47,240 bases of DNA, taken from positions 1-47,240 of IMG/VR virus record IMGVR_UViG_3300010883_000057. The stretch is one strand, 5' to 3'. This document shows, one piece after another, positions 26,436-35,515 of this stretch; within the stretch, counting starts at the first letter, position 1; the number at the start of each line of letters is the position of its first letter. The notes beneath the pieces were generated by a model. It searched no databases and was not told where the DNA came from. It saw nothing but the letters and a program-made list of their open reading frames with translations. This DNA comes from a virus. Made by a program: the position numbers and the translations under genes.

Positions 26436-26821
26436 TGGCAAATTTTTATGGCTTTAATCCACCGTTTTTGGGTGGCAACCAAAATGTGTTGTCTAGGCAG
26501 GAAGATGTACGTTTGATACAGAATGATATATTACAGCTCTTGCTGACGAGTCCTGGTCAACGCGTAATGCGCCCCGATTTCGGCACATTGATTAATTTTC
26601 AATTGTTTGATCCTTTAGACGAAGAAGCAGATGGCAACGATCAGTTAAGAGACAGCATCGTTACTGCAATAGTAATCCATGAACCAAGAGTTACGGTAAG
26701 AGAAGTAAATCTTATTGATAATACTGAGAAAAATCTTTTAGAAATCGTAGTGCAAATGGAACTTAGCGACGATGCAAGCAAGACATTTTCGGTTACTGCA
26801 TTTATTAATCAGGGTATATGA
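26435..26821 (+). CDS. 25: Baseplate wedge protein, T4 gp25-like
   Basis: The 128-residue protein has the gp25 pattern: SRQEDVRLIQNDILQLLLTSPGQRVMRPDFG, then the characteristic EPRVTVREV motif and an IVVQMELSD strand. T4 gp25 is 132 residues and starts sheath polymerisation. The gene overlaps the next (gp6-like) by ATGA. Order gp25 then gp6 is common in contractile systems. Confidence 0.95.
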   Translation: MANFYGFNPPFLGGNQNVLSRQEDVRLIQNDILQLLLTSPGQRVMRPDFGTLINFQLFDPLDEEADGNDQLRDSIVTAIVIHEPRVTVREVNLIDNTEKNLLEIVVQMELSDDASKTFSVTAFINQGI

Positions 26822-28419
26822 GCATGGCCAGAGAAACATTATTTGAACTTCCAACGATACCGGATGAATTTGGCGTTATTTTATCCGCTCCTGAATTACG
26901 CAGGATAGATTTTAGCGGTTTAGAATATGATACTGCTAGAAGAGCAATATTAGAATATATTAAAACGTATTTCCCTAATGAGTTTAATGATTTTGTTGCC
27001 AGCAATGGTTTGATTATGGTTATGGAGATATTGTCTTCATTAACCGGCAAATTGTCACTGCGATCTGATATATTAGCTAACGAGGCATTTTTGCCAACCG
27101 CAAGCACAGAAGAAGCTGTTATTAATCATTTGGCATTAATCAATCAGACTATTAAACGCCAAACCCCAGCGATAATTGATATAGAAATATCTGTTGACCG
27201 AGCTTTGACCACTAACATAGAAGTCCCAGCTGGTTTGTTGTTTAATGTTTTTGGTTCAGATGACACTACGGTGACATACGAAGTTTTCAGATCACCGGGA
27301 GATTTTGTTAACAGCATAATATTGCCAGCTGGGAAAAGAGGCGTTATTGCTTATGGAATAGAAGGAGCATTTTCGTCTGTTGCAACATCGACTAGTATCG
27401 GAGGCCCCTCTCAACAAATTGTTATAGAAAAAGAAAATATTTTAGAATCTCCAATTTTTGTTACTGTGGTAACTGGCAACGCTACTCCAGAAAAATGGAA
27501 AGTACTGTTTGAACCAATTGAAAGATTTGGGCCTAACGACAAAGTTGTGGAAGTACGATTTATTGACAATTCGGCAATATTTAGATTTGGCGATGATATA
27601 ACTGGCGCAGCTCCATTGGCAGGGCAACAGATTAGCATTAGATATCGTGTGGGAGGCGGTATTAGAGGAAGAATAGGCGTTGGTAAAATTAATGAACAAC
27701 GATCAATTAATCCATTACCCCCATCTAATGCGATCGCAACTGTGAATTTTAGAAATATCACTGCGTCCAGTGGGGGTACTGATAAAGAAAGTTTAGAATC
27801 CGCTAAAAAACGTGCCCCCAAAGATTACGCTGTCCATAATTCAATAGTAACAGCAGAAGATTACGCACAAGTTGCAGGTTCATTTGCGCATCCGGCGTTT
27901 GGGGCTGTTAGCAAAGCAGTGGCGACATTAAAAAGTGGTTTAAATGCTAACCGGATTGAAGTATTTGTGCTATCTGAAAGCCCAGATTTGAAACCAGCAA
28001 TTCCGAATGCTGGTTTAAAAGCAGGATTGGCTACATATTATCAAAATCTCAATGTTCTAACTGACCATGTTATTATTTCTGATGGAGTGTTGTATCCCAT
28101 AGATGTCGAAATGACAGTTGTTATTAACAGAAATTCTGATGCTACTGTTGTAAAGGACAGAGTTGAAACTGCTATTACCGAATTTTTTGATAGTGCTAAT
28201 TGGGAAATGGGGCAGCCATTTTATATTTCTAATTTTATTAAAATAATTAAAGACATCGACGGTGTTGCGTATTTAGATCTGTTTAAACCTGTAGACAATA
28301 TTCTTCGTGTAGAGGATCTTGCTTTAGCAACCACTGACATTGATGGTAAAATATCTCCCAATGAATTAATAGTGGAAGGCAATAGAATAGTCAATTATTA
28401 TTATGAGAAAGAATTATGA
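26818..28419 (+). CDS. 6: Baseplate wedge protein, T4 gp6-like / baseplate J family
   Basis: The 533-residue protein shows the baseplate J pattern: FVASNGLIMVMEILSSLTGK, ANEAFLPTASTEEAVINHLAL, FRFGDDITGAAPL followed by ISIRYRVGGGIRG, then a C-terminal part with AKKRAPKDYAVHNSIVTAEDY. T4 gp6 is 660 residues and forms the wedge dimer around the hub. The ATG overlaps gp25 as ATGA; the stop overlaps the cupin start by ATGA. It is clear evidence of a classical contractile baseplate. Confidence 0.93.
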   Translation: MSMARETLFELPTIPDEFGVILSAPELRRIDFSGLEYDTARRAILEYIKTYFPNEFNDFVASNGLIMVMEILSSLTGKLSLRSDILANEAFLPTASTEEAVINHLALINQTIKRQTPAIIDIEISVDRALTTNIEVPAGLLFNVFGSDDTTVTYEVFRSPGDFVNSIILPAGKRGVIAYGIEGAFSSVATSTSIGGPSQQIVIEKENILESPIFVTVVTGNATPEKWKVLFEPIERFGPNDKVVEVRFIDNSAIFRFGDDITGAAPLAGQQISIRYRVGGGIRGRIGVGKINEQRSINPLPPSNAIATVNFRNITASSGGTDKESLESAKKRAPKDYAVHNSIVTAEDYAQVAGSFAHPAFGAVSKAVATLKSGLNANRIEVFVLSESPDLKPAIPNAGLKAGLATYYQNLNVLTDHVIISDGVLYPIDVEMTVVINRNSDATVVKDRVETAITEFFDSANWEMGQPFYISNFIKIIKDIDGVAYLDLFKPVDNILRVEDLALATTDIDGKISPNELIVEGNRIVNYYYEKEL

Positions 28420-28805
28420 TAGGCGTGATCCAGGGCAAGATTTGGGGCATAACATCGCGTTTGTTTTCTAAAAATAACGTCGAAGTTCATCGTATAGAAA
28501 CAAATAAAGGTGGATATTGCTCTAAGCACAGCCATAGTTCTAAATGGAATCAATTTTATGTAGAAAGTGGTAAGCTTAAAGTATTGATTTATAAAGGCGA
28601 CGAAATAGTAGATTCTACTGTTCTTACTAATGGCATGATGACATCAGTGGCCCCCAATGAGATTCATCAATTTGAAGCTTTAGAAGACACAATTGCATAT
28701 GAAATATATTGGGCAGAATTGCAAGAAGTTGATATTGATAGAATTGATACTGGTGGTATGAAAAACCAATCTGATTGTGTCGAAAGTGATGATTTGGCAG
28801 AATAA
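28416..28805 (+). CDS. Cupin-domain protein
   Basis: The 129-residue protein contains a single cupin: the metal-ligand motif KHSHSSKWNQFYVESG (His 38 and 40 and Glu 50) and the second motif VAPNEIHQFEA (His 84). Small single-cupin proteins bind metals and may act as isomerases, dioxygenases or sugar-binding factors. It overlaps the gp6-like stop by ATGA, so it is co-translated with a baseplate gene. The function is unknown. It could be a sugar-nucleotide enzyme or a minor virion part. Confidence 0.8.
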   Translation: MIGVIQGKIWGITSRLFSKNNVEVHRIETNKGGYCSKHSHSSKWNQFYVESGKLKVLIYKGDEIVDSTVLTNGMMTSVAPNEIHQFEALEDTIAYEIYWAELQEVDIDRIDTGGMKNQSDCVESDDLAE

Positions 28806-28815
28806 GAGCAACAAC

Positions 28816-29205
28816 ATGGGTAAAATATTTAACGATAAAGTGATTCCGTTTTGGATTGTCATATATGATTCGGATATCAATAAATCATATTATTTCACAA
28901 ATTCAAAAAAAGCATTTTTTGCTGTAGATGGGGCAATAAGAACTTATGTAAACGATGATTCATCACCAGGTGTTAAATTTATTTGTGATGAATTTATGAA
29001 AGAATTGAAATCAAGGTGGGGGCAACCTTGTGTCCCAGCTCAATTTAATGATTTACAAATTGTGGTGTATAATTTTAAAATTGATAAATATAATGAGTTA
29101 CACGATATTTTAATAAAATGCTATGATCAGCTTGACGATGTTAAACTTAAGAATGAAATTAGTAGAGTGTTTATTGATGACGTGATTCCATCAATTGATA
29201 TCTAG
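28816..29205 (+). CDS. Small unknown protein
   Basis: The chosen ATG at 28816 lies ten bases after the cupin stop; an in-frame GTG at 28777 would overlap it by 29 bases. The 129 residues begin GKIFNDKVIPFWIVIYDSDINKSYYF and contain several Lys/Asp rich strands. I cannot place it in a family. It ends convergent with a minus-strand gene, overlapping it by 15 bases. Confidence 0.6.
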   Translation: MGKIFNDKVIPFWIVIYDSDINKSYYFTNSKKAFFAVDGAIRTYVNDDSSPGVKFICDEFMKELKSRWGQPCVPAQFNDLQIVVYNFKIDKYNELHDILIKCYDQLDDVKLKNEISRVFIDDVIPSIDI

Positions 29206-29472
29206 CTCATCGTTTATTATTCGTTTCATATTACGAAGTACGTGGGCCATCACTGTTGCTACTTCATATGTTCCTCCACGTGTGAAAACTAATGGCTGGT
29301 CTTCTGTTTTGGGGTCTATTACAATTGCTATTGATATCGGCGAATTTTCTTTTTCACAAATTTCACCAAATTGATCCATAAAAATTTGGAATCGTTGGTC
29401 AAAAATGCTTTGTGGATCTTGTTTTTCGCCATTATCTTGTTGATCTTTTAAAGATTTAGGAATATCGTTCAT
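29191..29472 (-). CDS. Small unknown protein, minus strand
   Basis: The 93-residue product has a strong GGAGGG ribosome site on the minus strand. It begins with a polar helix (SLKDQQDNGEKQDPQS) and has a central strand ISIAIVIDPKTEDQPLVFTRGG and a helix with VATVMAHVLRNMKRII. No family is recognised. It points away from the next + gene and runs into the previous one tail to tail. Confidence 0.65.
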   Translation of the reverse strand: MNDIPKSLKDQQDNGEKQDPQSIFDQRFQIFMDQFGEICEKENSPISIAIVIDPKTEDQPLVFTRGGTYEVATVMAHVLRNMKRIINDELDIN

Positions 29473-29497
29473 TATTACCCTCCGTATTAAACAAACT

Positions 29498-30163
29498 ATG
29501 AAAAATAACGTGCCAACATGTGATGAAGCTAAAATTTTAGATGTTTGGCAATGGTGCTCTGAAGCTTATATACAATACGGAAGGAAACTAACGTTTCCGG
29601 CCCATACTGATCCGTCTAAAACATACCAATGGCGGTACGCAAAAGCGATTACACAAAAATTTGAAGAATGGGATTTTGATGAACCCACTGCCAAAAAATT
29701 TATTGGTATTGCGATTGAAAGGTCAAAAATTCTTGGGATAATGCACAAAGGACTGGCAGCACTGCATCAAAAAAATTTACTTGATTTATGCCATAAAATA
29801 CTTCAAGAAGAATACAAAAATAATAATCAGGATATTGAACTAATTAAATCTACTAAAGATTGGTTGAATGATCGCGCTCAAAGCTCAAAATTAACCAAAG
29901 TATTACTCGACCGCGATAGCCCCGATTCTTTTTGCAATCTTGTAAAATGGCATCAAGCTTCGAAGATTTCTGATCTGTATTTATCTTTATCGAAATCTTG
30001 TAAAAGAGCTATAAGTATAATCGATGGAACTGACGAAAGAACATTGTTGCCTTCGGCGACAATTTTGCATAAAATGCGCATGAAGTTTATGGAAGACCCT
30101 ACAAATAAAAAAGAATTAAAAAAAATTTTTGGAAAAAGATCGGAAGGTACATTGTGTCCATAG
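29498..30163 (+). CDS. Unknown helical protein upstream of nrdJ
   Basis: The 221-residue protein is helical, with aromatic-rich blocks (DVWQWCSEAYIQYGRKLTFP) and charged helices (LLDLCHKILQEEYKNNN). It ends 10 bases inside the ribonucleotide reductase ORF. I cannot assign it. It sits between the small minus gene and the reductase and starts 26 bases from the divergent start, so a shared promoter region is possible in 29473-29497. Confidence 0.65.
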   Translation: MKNNVPTCDEAKILDVWQWCSEAYIQYGRKLTFPAHTDPSKTYQWRYAKAITQKFEEWDFDEPTAKKFIGIAIERSKILGIMHKGLAALHQKNLLDLCHKILQEEYKNNNQDIELIKSTKDWLNDRAQSSKLTKVLLDRDSPDSFCNLVKWHQASKISDLYLSLSKSCKRAISIIDGTDERTLLPSATILHKMRMKFMEDPTNKKELKKIFGKRSEGTLCP

Positions 30164-32313
30164 CTGTTGAATCTAATAGAAAACAACTTCGTAAATTTTT
30201 TGCTTCGATAGATTGCGAAGGGGATCATTTTAGGTTAGACCCTAATTTTTTAAAAGTATACGAGGATAAGAAACCAAATTTTGGTTTTAATGGCCTCGGC
30301 GAATTTGTGTTTTATCGCACATATTCTAGAGTTAAACCCGATGGTTCTAAAGAATCATTTCTTGATACGTTAGTAAGAGTTGTTGAAGGATGTTACGAAA
30401 TACAAAGAAGGCATTGTACTAGAATCCATATCCCATGGGATTATCGCAAGGCACAACGGTCAGCTCAGGAAATGTTCCAGAGGATGTGGGATATGAAATT
30501 CTTGCCTCCCGGTCGAGGCTTATGGATGATGGGCACCGAATTTATGTGGACCCGTGGCAGCGCTGCTCTTAATAATTGTGGGTTCGTGTCTACTAGAGAT
30601 GTGGCGTCTGATCCAGCAGAACCATTTTGTTTTTTAATGGATATGTCAATGCTGGGTGTTGGTGTTGGATTTGATACTAAAGGTGCTGGAAAATTAAAAA
30701 TTAAAAGTCCATCCGATAAAAATTTTGTTCATGTCATAGACGATTCTCGTGAAGGATGGACAGAATCATTAAGAATTTTAGTAGAATCATACACTGGCCG
30801 CAATGAAGATGGCTGGGTAGATTTTGATTATTCGAAAATTCGAGTGACAGGAACTGTTATTAAAGGGTTTGGGGGTCACGCATCTGGGCCTGATATTCTT
30901 GAGGAACTTCATAATCTGACCAGAGCTTTATTGGACAAAAGAATAGGGGGAACACTTAACAGCGTTGATATTGTTGATATTATGAATTATATTGGCAGAT
31001 GCATCGTGGCTGGGAATGTTCGACGCACTGCAGAAATCGCTTTTGGCGAATGCGATGACTATAAATATTATATAATGAAAAATCCACTAGCGACATTAGA
31101 AGATGAAGATATCGAAATATTTAAACAAGTAGTGAGCAAATTATATGCTTCTAATAAATGTCATGCAACAATTGAAGATTTTGATGGAATGATACCAGAG
31201 GATAGGTTGATACCAGCTATTAAGACGTGGAATGCTCTTAACAATCACAGATGGGCATCTAATAATTCTATATTCGCCAAAGTCGGGATGGATTATGAAA
31301 ATATTGGCGCGCAAATCGCGGTGAATGGTGAGCCTGGGCTAGCATGGTTAGATAACATGCGGGACTATGGAAGAATGGTTGATGGTAAACAACCTGGGAT
31401 AGATGGAAGAGTCATGGGTGGTAATCCATGTTTAGAGCAATCCCTAGAATCATATGAGCTGTGTTGTCTTGTAGAAACATTTCCTGCTAACCACGATGAT
31501 GCATCTGATTATTTTAGAACATTAAAATTCGCGTATCTTTACGCCAAAACGGTTACTTTATTGCCAACGCATAACCCAAGAACCAATCAAGTGATGCTTA
31601 GAAATAGACGGATTGGTTTATCTCAAAGTGGGATCATCCAAGCCTTTGTGAAATTTGGAAGAAGAGCTGTTTTGAGCGATTTCTGTGATTCTGGATATAA
31701 TGAAATTGCGCGGTGGGATGATGTTTATTCTGAATGGTTATGTGTTCAGAATTCTATTAAAAAAACGTCTGTGAAGCCAAGTGGTACTGTGTCTCTTTTG
31801 GCCGGAGCAACTCCGGGTATTCATCACCCAGAAGCCAGTACGTACTGGAGAAGGATTAGAGTTGCTAAGGATAGCGAATTGGTTGATATTTTTAAAAATG
31901 CGGGATATCATATTGAGCCATCGGTATCGGATCCCGATAGAACCGTGATTGTGAAATTTGGTATTACTGACGAAAGAGTCGCGCCTGTTAGCCAAGTGAC
32001 AATTTGGGAACAAATGGCAAATGTTGTTGATTATCAACGATATTGGGCTGATAATCAAGTGTCCTGCACTGTGAAGTTTAAGTCGTCAGAAGCGGACCAA
32101 ATAGCAAGAGTGTTAACTGTATACGAAGACCAATTAAAAGGCATTAGTTTTTTACCACATGAAAACCATGGCTATGTTCAAGCTCCATATGAACCATGCT
32201 CTGTCGCTGAAGTAAACGAATATAATAGTGGGTTAAAAAAGACCAATTTTGAAACTTATATCACAGAAGCAGCTGGCAGCAAATTTTGTGATGGTGATAG
32301 ATGCGAGATTTGA
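30154..32313 (+). CDS. nrdJ: Class II (adenosylcobalamin-dependent) ribonucleotide reductase
   Basis: The 719-residue protein matches the monomeric Lactobacillus-type enzyme (739). Visible active-site residues are Cys 142 in LNNCGFVS, the Asn-Cys-Glu set in NPCLE (424, 426, 428), Cys 437 in YELCC and the C-terminal pair Cys 712 and 717 in FCDGDRCEI. GVGVGFDTKGAG and PSGTVSLLAGATPGIHHPEA are also family blocks. It reduces ribonucleoside triphosphates using adenosylcobalamin, so it needs cobalamin from the host or medium but no separate small subunit or activator. The start is a GTG overlapping the previous gene by ten bases. It supplies deoxynucleotides for phage replication. Confidence 0.92.
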   Translation: MSIAVESNRKQLRKFFASIDCEGDHFRLDPNFLKVYEDKKPNFGFNGLGEFVFYRTYSRVKPDGSKESFLDTLVRVVEGCYEIQRRHCTRIHIPWDYRKAQRSAQEMFQRMWDMKFLPPGRGLWMMGTEFMWTRGSAALNNCGFVSTRDVASDPAEPFCFLMDMSMLGVGVGFDTKGAGKLKIKSPSDKNFVHVIDDSREGWTESLRILVESYTGRNEDGWVDFDYSKIRVTGTVIKGFGGHASGPDILEELHNLTRALLDKRIGGTLNSVDIVDIMNYIGRCIVAGNVRRTAEIAFGECDDYKYYIMKNPLATLEDEDIEIFKQVVSKLYASNKCHATIEDFDGMIPEDRLIPAIKTWNALNNHRWASNNSIFAKVGMDYENIGAQIAVNGEPGLAWLDNMRDYGRMVDGKQPGIDGRVMGGNPCLEQSLESYELCCLVETFPANHDDASDYFRTLKFAYLYAKTVTLLPTHNPRTNQVMLRNRRIGLSQSGIIQAFVKFGRRAVLSDFCDSGYNEIARWDDVYSEWLCVQNSIKKTSVKPSGTVSLLAGATPGIHHPEASTYWRRIRVAKDSELVDIFKNAGYHIEPSVSDPDRTVIVKFGITDERVAPVSQVTIWEQMANVVDYQRYWADNQVSCTVKFKSSEADQIARVLTVYEDQLKGISFLPHENHGYVQAPYEPCSVAEVNEYNSGLKKTNFETYITEAAGSKFCDGDRCEI

Positions 32314-32411
32314 TATTTAATGCTATTATTCTATAGATAGTATTTAACGCTTACGAATACTGTGCCACAAAAACATAAAACTCTCCGTCATATTGGTTTA
32401 AGGGGAAGCAT

Positions 32412-34016
32412 ATGCTCGCCACATTGTATGATAATCAGTGGATTCATTTTTCTAATATAACAGATCACGAAGAAGACATATTGTGGAAAGAATTTAGCGT
32501 TGTGTCTCCGGGTAGGGAATATATAGATCCATCTCAATTAGGAAGGTGGGATGGTGTGTTTAGGAAATATAATCGTTCCAAACGCAAAATGGCCAGACCA
32601 TTGTTGAGCATGCTCAGAGGTGTATGCAAAGAACACGATCTTCCTTTGGTTGTAAACGATAAAAGAGATAAATCACAATATAGCCCAATGAACCCAGACG
32701 AGATCACGCTTGATTTTTTGCCTGGGATTACTTTAGACCCGCACCAATTAAAATCAATGCAAGTAGCATGCAAAATTGAGTGCGGAGTTTTTGACATACC
32801 AACTGGTGGCGGTAAGGGCGAAATAATCGCTGGTATATGTAAAACAATAGACTGTCCGACTGTGATTGTTGCTGACCAAAAAATTGTAATCGATCAGTTG
32901 AAAAGTAGGTTAGAATTAAGAGATATATCAGATGAAATTGGGCTATTTTACGCCGGACATCGCCCAAATGGCGAAACAATAGTTGTTGGTTCTATACAAT
33001 CTTTAACTCCGCCCAAAGTGCCGCCAAAAATGCCGACAAGGCAAGAAGATGAAACAGATAAACGTTGGTTAGCCAGATTGGATAAGTTCGAATCATCCAT
33101 GAAGGGCTATAAAACTCGTAGGAAAAATGCAAAACAATTGCAACAATATGTTAAGGATGCGCATATGATATTGGTTGATGAATGTGATAAGGCTACGTCT
33201 GACCCATATAAATTGTTATTTAGAAATTGGTTTAAAGGACGAAGACGATATGGGTTTTCTGGAACTCCTTTTGATAGAGAAAAGCCAGTTGAAGCATTGG
33301 TAATGCAAGAACATCTTGGTTCTGTGATAATGCAAGAAAGTAGAAGAAATTTAGAGCAAATTGGCAGGATTATTCCAACTGAGTACGTGATGACAGCGTT
33401 CGGTATGGAAGGCAGCATAAATGATAGATCGGCATATGATATAGCTTATGACGAATGGATGATTAGCAATAATAAATTCCATAAATTGATTGCTGGACTT
33501 TGTCAAATGCATGTCAATGAAGGCACATTAATATTGGTAGATAGGGAGGTACTTGGTCATTCCCTAGAGAGAGAATTGGCTAATATTGGTATCGAGTCGC
33601 ATTTCATTTATGGCAAAACTCCAAAACGTCGTCGTGATGAAATGCTGCGTGCATTTGAAAAAAGAAAATTCAATGTACTTATTGGTGGTAAAATTATCAA
33701 CCGTGGTCTTGATTTGGATGGTGGTTGTGAAAATTTAATCATTGCTACGGGTGGAAAGCTAAGGTCTGATTTTGTTCAAAAAGTTGGGCGTGCACTTCGT
33801 CATAATAAACGTGGCAAAAGTAGAGTTTATGATTTCTTTTTTAGATGTAATAAATATTTATATGGACATTCCAAAGCCAGATTAAAGACTATGGTTGATT
33901 TTGGATATAAGTCAACCATAGTTTTCAAGAATGGAAGCATAGATGGCGACAAACTCATCAAAAGTCGATTTAGAATCCCAAAAAAGTACTTCCAAGAAGA
34001 TAAGACGCTCTTCTAA
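32412..34016 (+). CDS. uvsW: DNA/RNA helicase, T4 UvsW-like
   Basis: The 534-residue protein is a superfamily 2 helicase. It has Walker A PTGGGKGE (130-137, Lys 135), a DECD box (256-259), FSGTPF (282-287, motif III), IINRGLDLDG and QKVGRALR (456-463, motif VI). The first 110 residues carry the N-terminal substrate domain typical of UvsW. UvsW remodels branched DNA and R-loops in the switch from origin- to recombination-driven replication. AAGGGGAAG precedes the ATG. The 3' end overlaps the sigma-like gene by 74 bases. Confidence 0.88.
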   Translation: MLATLYDNQWIHFSNITDHEEDILWKEFSVVSPGREYIDPSQLGRWDGVFRKYNRSKRKMARPLLSMLRGVCKEHDLPLVVNDKRDKSQYSPMNPDEITLDFLPGITLDPHQLKSMQVACKIECGVFDIPTGGGKGEIIAGICKTIDCPTVIVADQKIVIDQLKSRLELRDISDEIGLFYAGHRPNGETIVVGSIQSLTPPKVPPKMPTRQEDETDKRWLARLDKFESSMKGYKTRRKNAKQLQQYVKDAHMILVDECDKATSDPYKLLFRNWFKGRRRYGFSGTPFDREKPVEALVMQEHLGSVIMQESRRNLEQIGRIIPTEYVMTAFGMEGSINDRSAYDIAYDEWMISNNKFHKLIAGLCQMHVNEGTLILVDREVLGHSLERELANIGIESHFIYGKTPKRRRDEMLRAFEKRKFNVLIGGKIINRGLDLDGGCENLIIATGGKLRSDFVQKVGRALRHNKRGKSRVYDFFFRCNKYLYGHSKARLKTMVDFGYKSTIVFKNGSIDGDKLIKSRFRIPKKYFQEDKTLF

Positions 34017-34911
34017 TGAAGTGCAGCGTAAGTTATATTTTATAAATGAAATAGTTGAATGGCATTTAACACAGTACCTTTGGACTGGTTGCACAAGAGT
34101 AAAGCTGCGCGACCAAATAATGTCAAATGCCACAGAACTGATAAGGCAGATAATAAGAAAACAGGGTTTACATACGATATATCCTGGCGCTGATGATTCA
34201 GCATTTGGAGATTTACTCCAAACTGCTTGGGTTCAGATAGAACGAACATTATATAAATATCGCTCTCGTCCTCATTGTCGGGCTTGTTTTAACCCAGACC
34301 GCCCATCTGAATCATTGCTTTATAGTCCTGCTGATCGTGAATATGGCATAAAAACTTTTGAAGAAGTTATAAAAATGCACAAGAGCACTTGCCCATATTG
34401 CGATGCAGATTTACGCAGCAAATTGATAGTTGAACCTGAACAAGGTTTGTATAGTGGTTCAGAGGATATAATGTATAGGGGGATGTCTAAAGTTTTCAAT
34501 ATGTGGTCACAAATAGCTAGAACTGTGATATTGGCGTATATTAAGAAAGAAGGTAGAGATAGGAAAAATTCTGGGACATATGTAGCACATCTAGAAAACA
34601 AAACACGCCCTGTTGGCGACATAATGATCCGTTTTCTGAAAGAAGCTAGAGAGCTTTGCAAATATAATGAGGATCATCTAAAGGTGTTGGAATCATTAGA
34701 TTGGTTAATACACAATGATGGGCGGCCACATGACGGAATAATTGGGAAATTGGTAGAAAAATCCGGGTTGTCGAGGTCAGTTATCACAAATTTCATGAGA
34801 TTAATTAAGCTTAGGAGCTTTGAATTTACCGATTCTCCATTAAATAAAATGGTTGATCCGTTAAAGAGTGAACAAAGACGTCGGTCATTCATTGAATTCG
34901 ATGAAGAATAA
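33943..34911 (+). CDS. Late sigma factor, T4 gp55-like, with zinc-ribbon insertion
   Basis: The 322-residue protein has sigma-type region 2: AFGDLLQTAWVQIERTLYKY (about 87-106) and MSKVFNMWSQIARTVILAYIKKEGR (about 181-205). Between them an insertion carries CRAC (112-115) and CPYC (150-153), consistent with a zinc ribbon. Near the end IIGKLVEKSGLSRSVITNF is a helix-turn-helix-like stretch. gp55 directs late transcription in T4-like phages. The start overlaps the helicase by 74 bases, preceded by GGAAG. It lies next to terminase genes, fitting a late regulator. The alternative is an unrelated sigma-like factor, as no region 4 as such is clear. Confidence 0.7.
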   Translation: MATNSSKVDLESQKSTSKKIRRSSNEVQRKLYFINEIVEWHLTQYLWTGCTRVKLRDQIMSNATELIRQIIRKQGLHTIYPGADDSAFGDLLQTAWVQIERTLYKYRSRPHCRACFNPDRPSESLLYSPADREYGIKTFEEVIKMHKSTCPYCDADLRSKLIVEPEQGLYSGSEDIMYRGMSKVFNMWSQIARTVILAYIKKEGRDRKNSGTYVAHLENKTRPVGDIMIRFLKEARELCKYNEDHLKVLESLDWLIHNDGRPHDGIIGKLVEKSGLSRSVITNFMRLIKLRSFEFTDSPLNKMVDPLKSEQRRRSFIEFDEE

Positions 34912-35515
34912 TCACGGCCCAAATTGGGAACAAATGCCGGGGGAATGGACTATTATGGAACATGTTGATAATAAAGTGGTTCCGCGCCATTATGTGCCTA
35001 ATATTATAAAGTCTACAAAAATGCATGAATCTATAACCGTTCAAACCAATTTTGTTTTAGGCAAGATAGAAGCAAAAACGATCACAGTTGGCGATATCAA
35101 CAAGCTAATTTCAGAATCGCTTCCGTCTTCAGTTGTCGATAGGGTTAATAGGCGAACAACGAGAAATCCTGATGATTCTCATGTCGACAATAAAACTGGG
35201 AATCAACCATTAAGCCCTGTTCCTAAAAGACCAGGTCCCAAACGTCAACCATCTAATAAAACTAAATCATATGGACGTGCGAAACAGGCTCGTAGGAAAA
35301 GCGCAAGAACTGAAAAACGAAAAGCGGGAAAATACACAGAAGTCATAGAATTTATTAATAAATTTATCGGTACATCCGTTGATGATTATGGCGAGAGCTT
35401 CAATAATTTGCAAAATAAAGATGCTTTATTTGAAGTAACAACGAGGTTGTTGCGCGATGATGATGTTAATAGAGATTGGATGTGGGAAATACGAGAGTCT
35501 ATATCGGAAAATTGA
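34901..35515 (+). CDS. Basic unknown protein beside sigma and terminase
   Basis: The ATG at 34901 overlaps the sigma stop; an in-frame GTG at 34868 is less likely. The 204-residue product has an N-terminal part (PGEWTIMEHVDNKVVPRHYVP), a strongly basic middle (KRPGPKRQPSNKTKSYGRAK, about 110-152) and a helical acidic end (IEFINKFIGTSVDDYGESF). It may contact nucleic acid or RNA polymerase; in T4 the late coactivator gp33 and sigma gp55 work together, but I see no direct match. It is followed without a gap by the small terminase gene. Confidence 0.65.
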   Translation: MKNNHGPNWEQMPGEWTIMEHVDNKVVPRHYVPNIIKSTKMHESITVQTNFVLGKIEAKTITVGDINKLISESLPSSVVDRVNRRTTRNPDDSHVDNKTGNQPLSPVPKRPGPKRQPSNKTKSYGRAKQARRKSARTEKRKAGKYTEVIEFINKFIGTSVDDYGESFNNLQNKDALFEVTTRLLRDDDVNRDWMWEIRESISEN

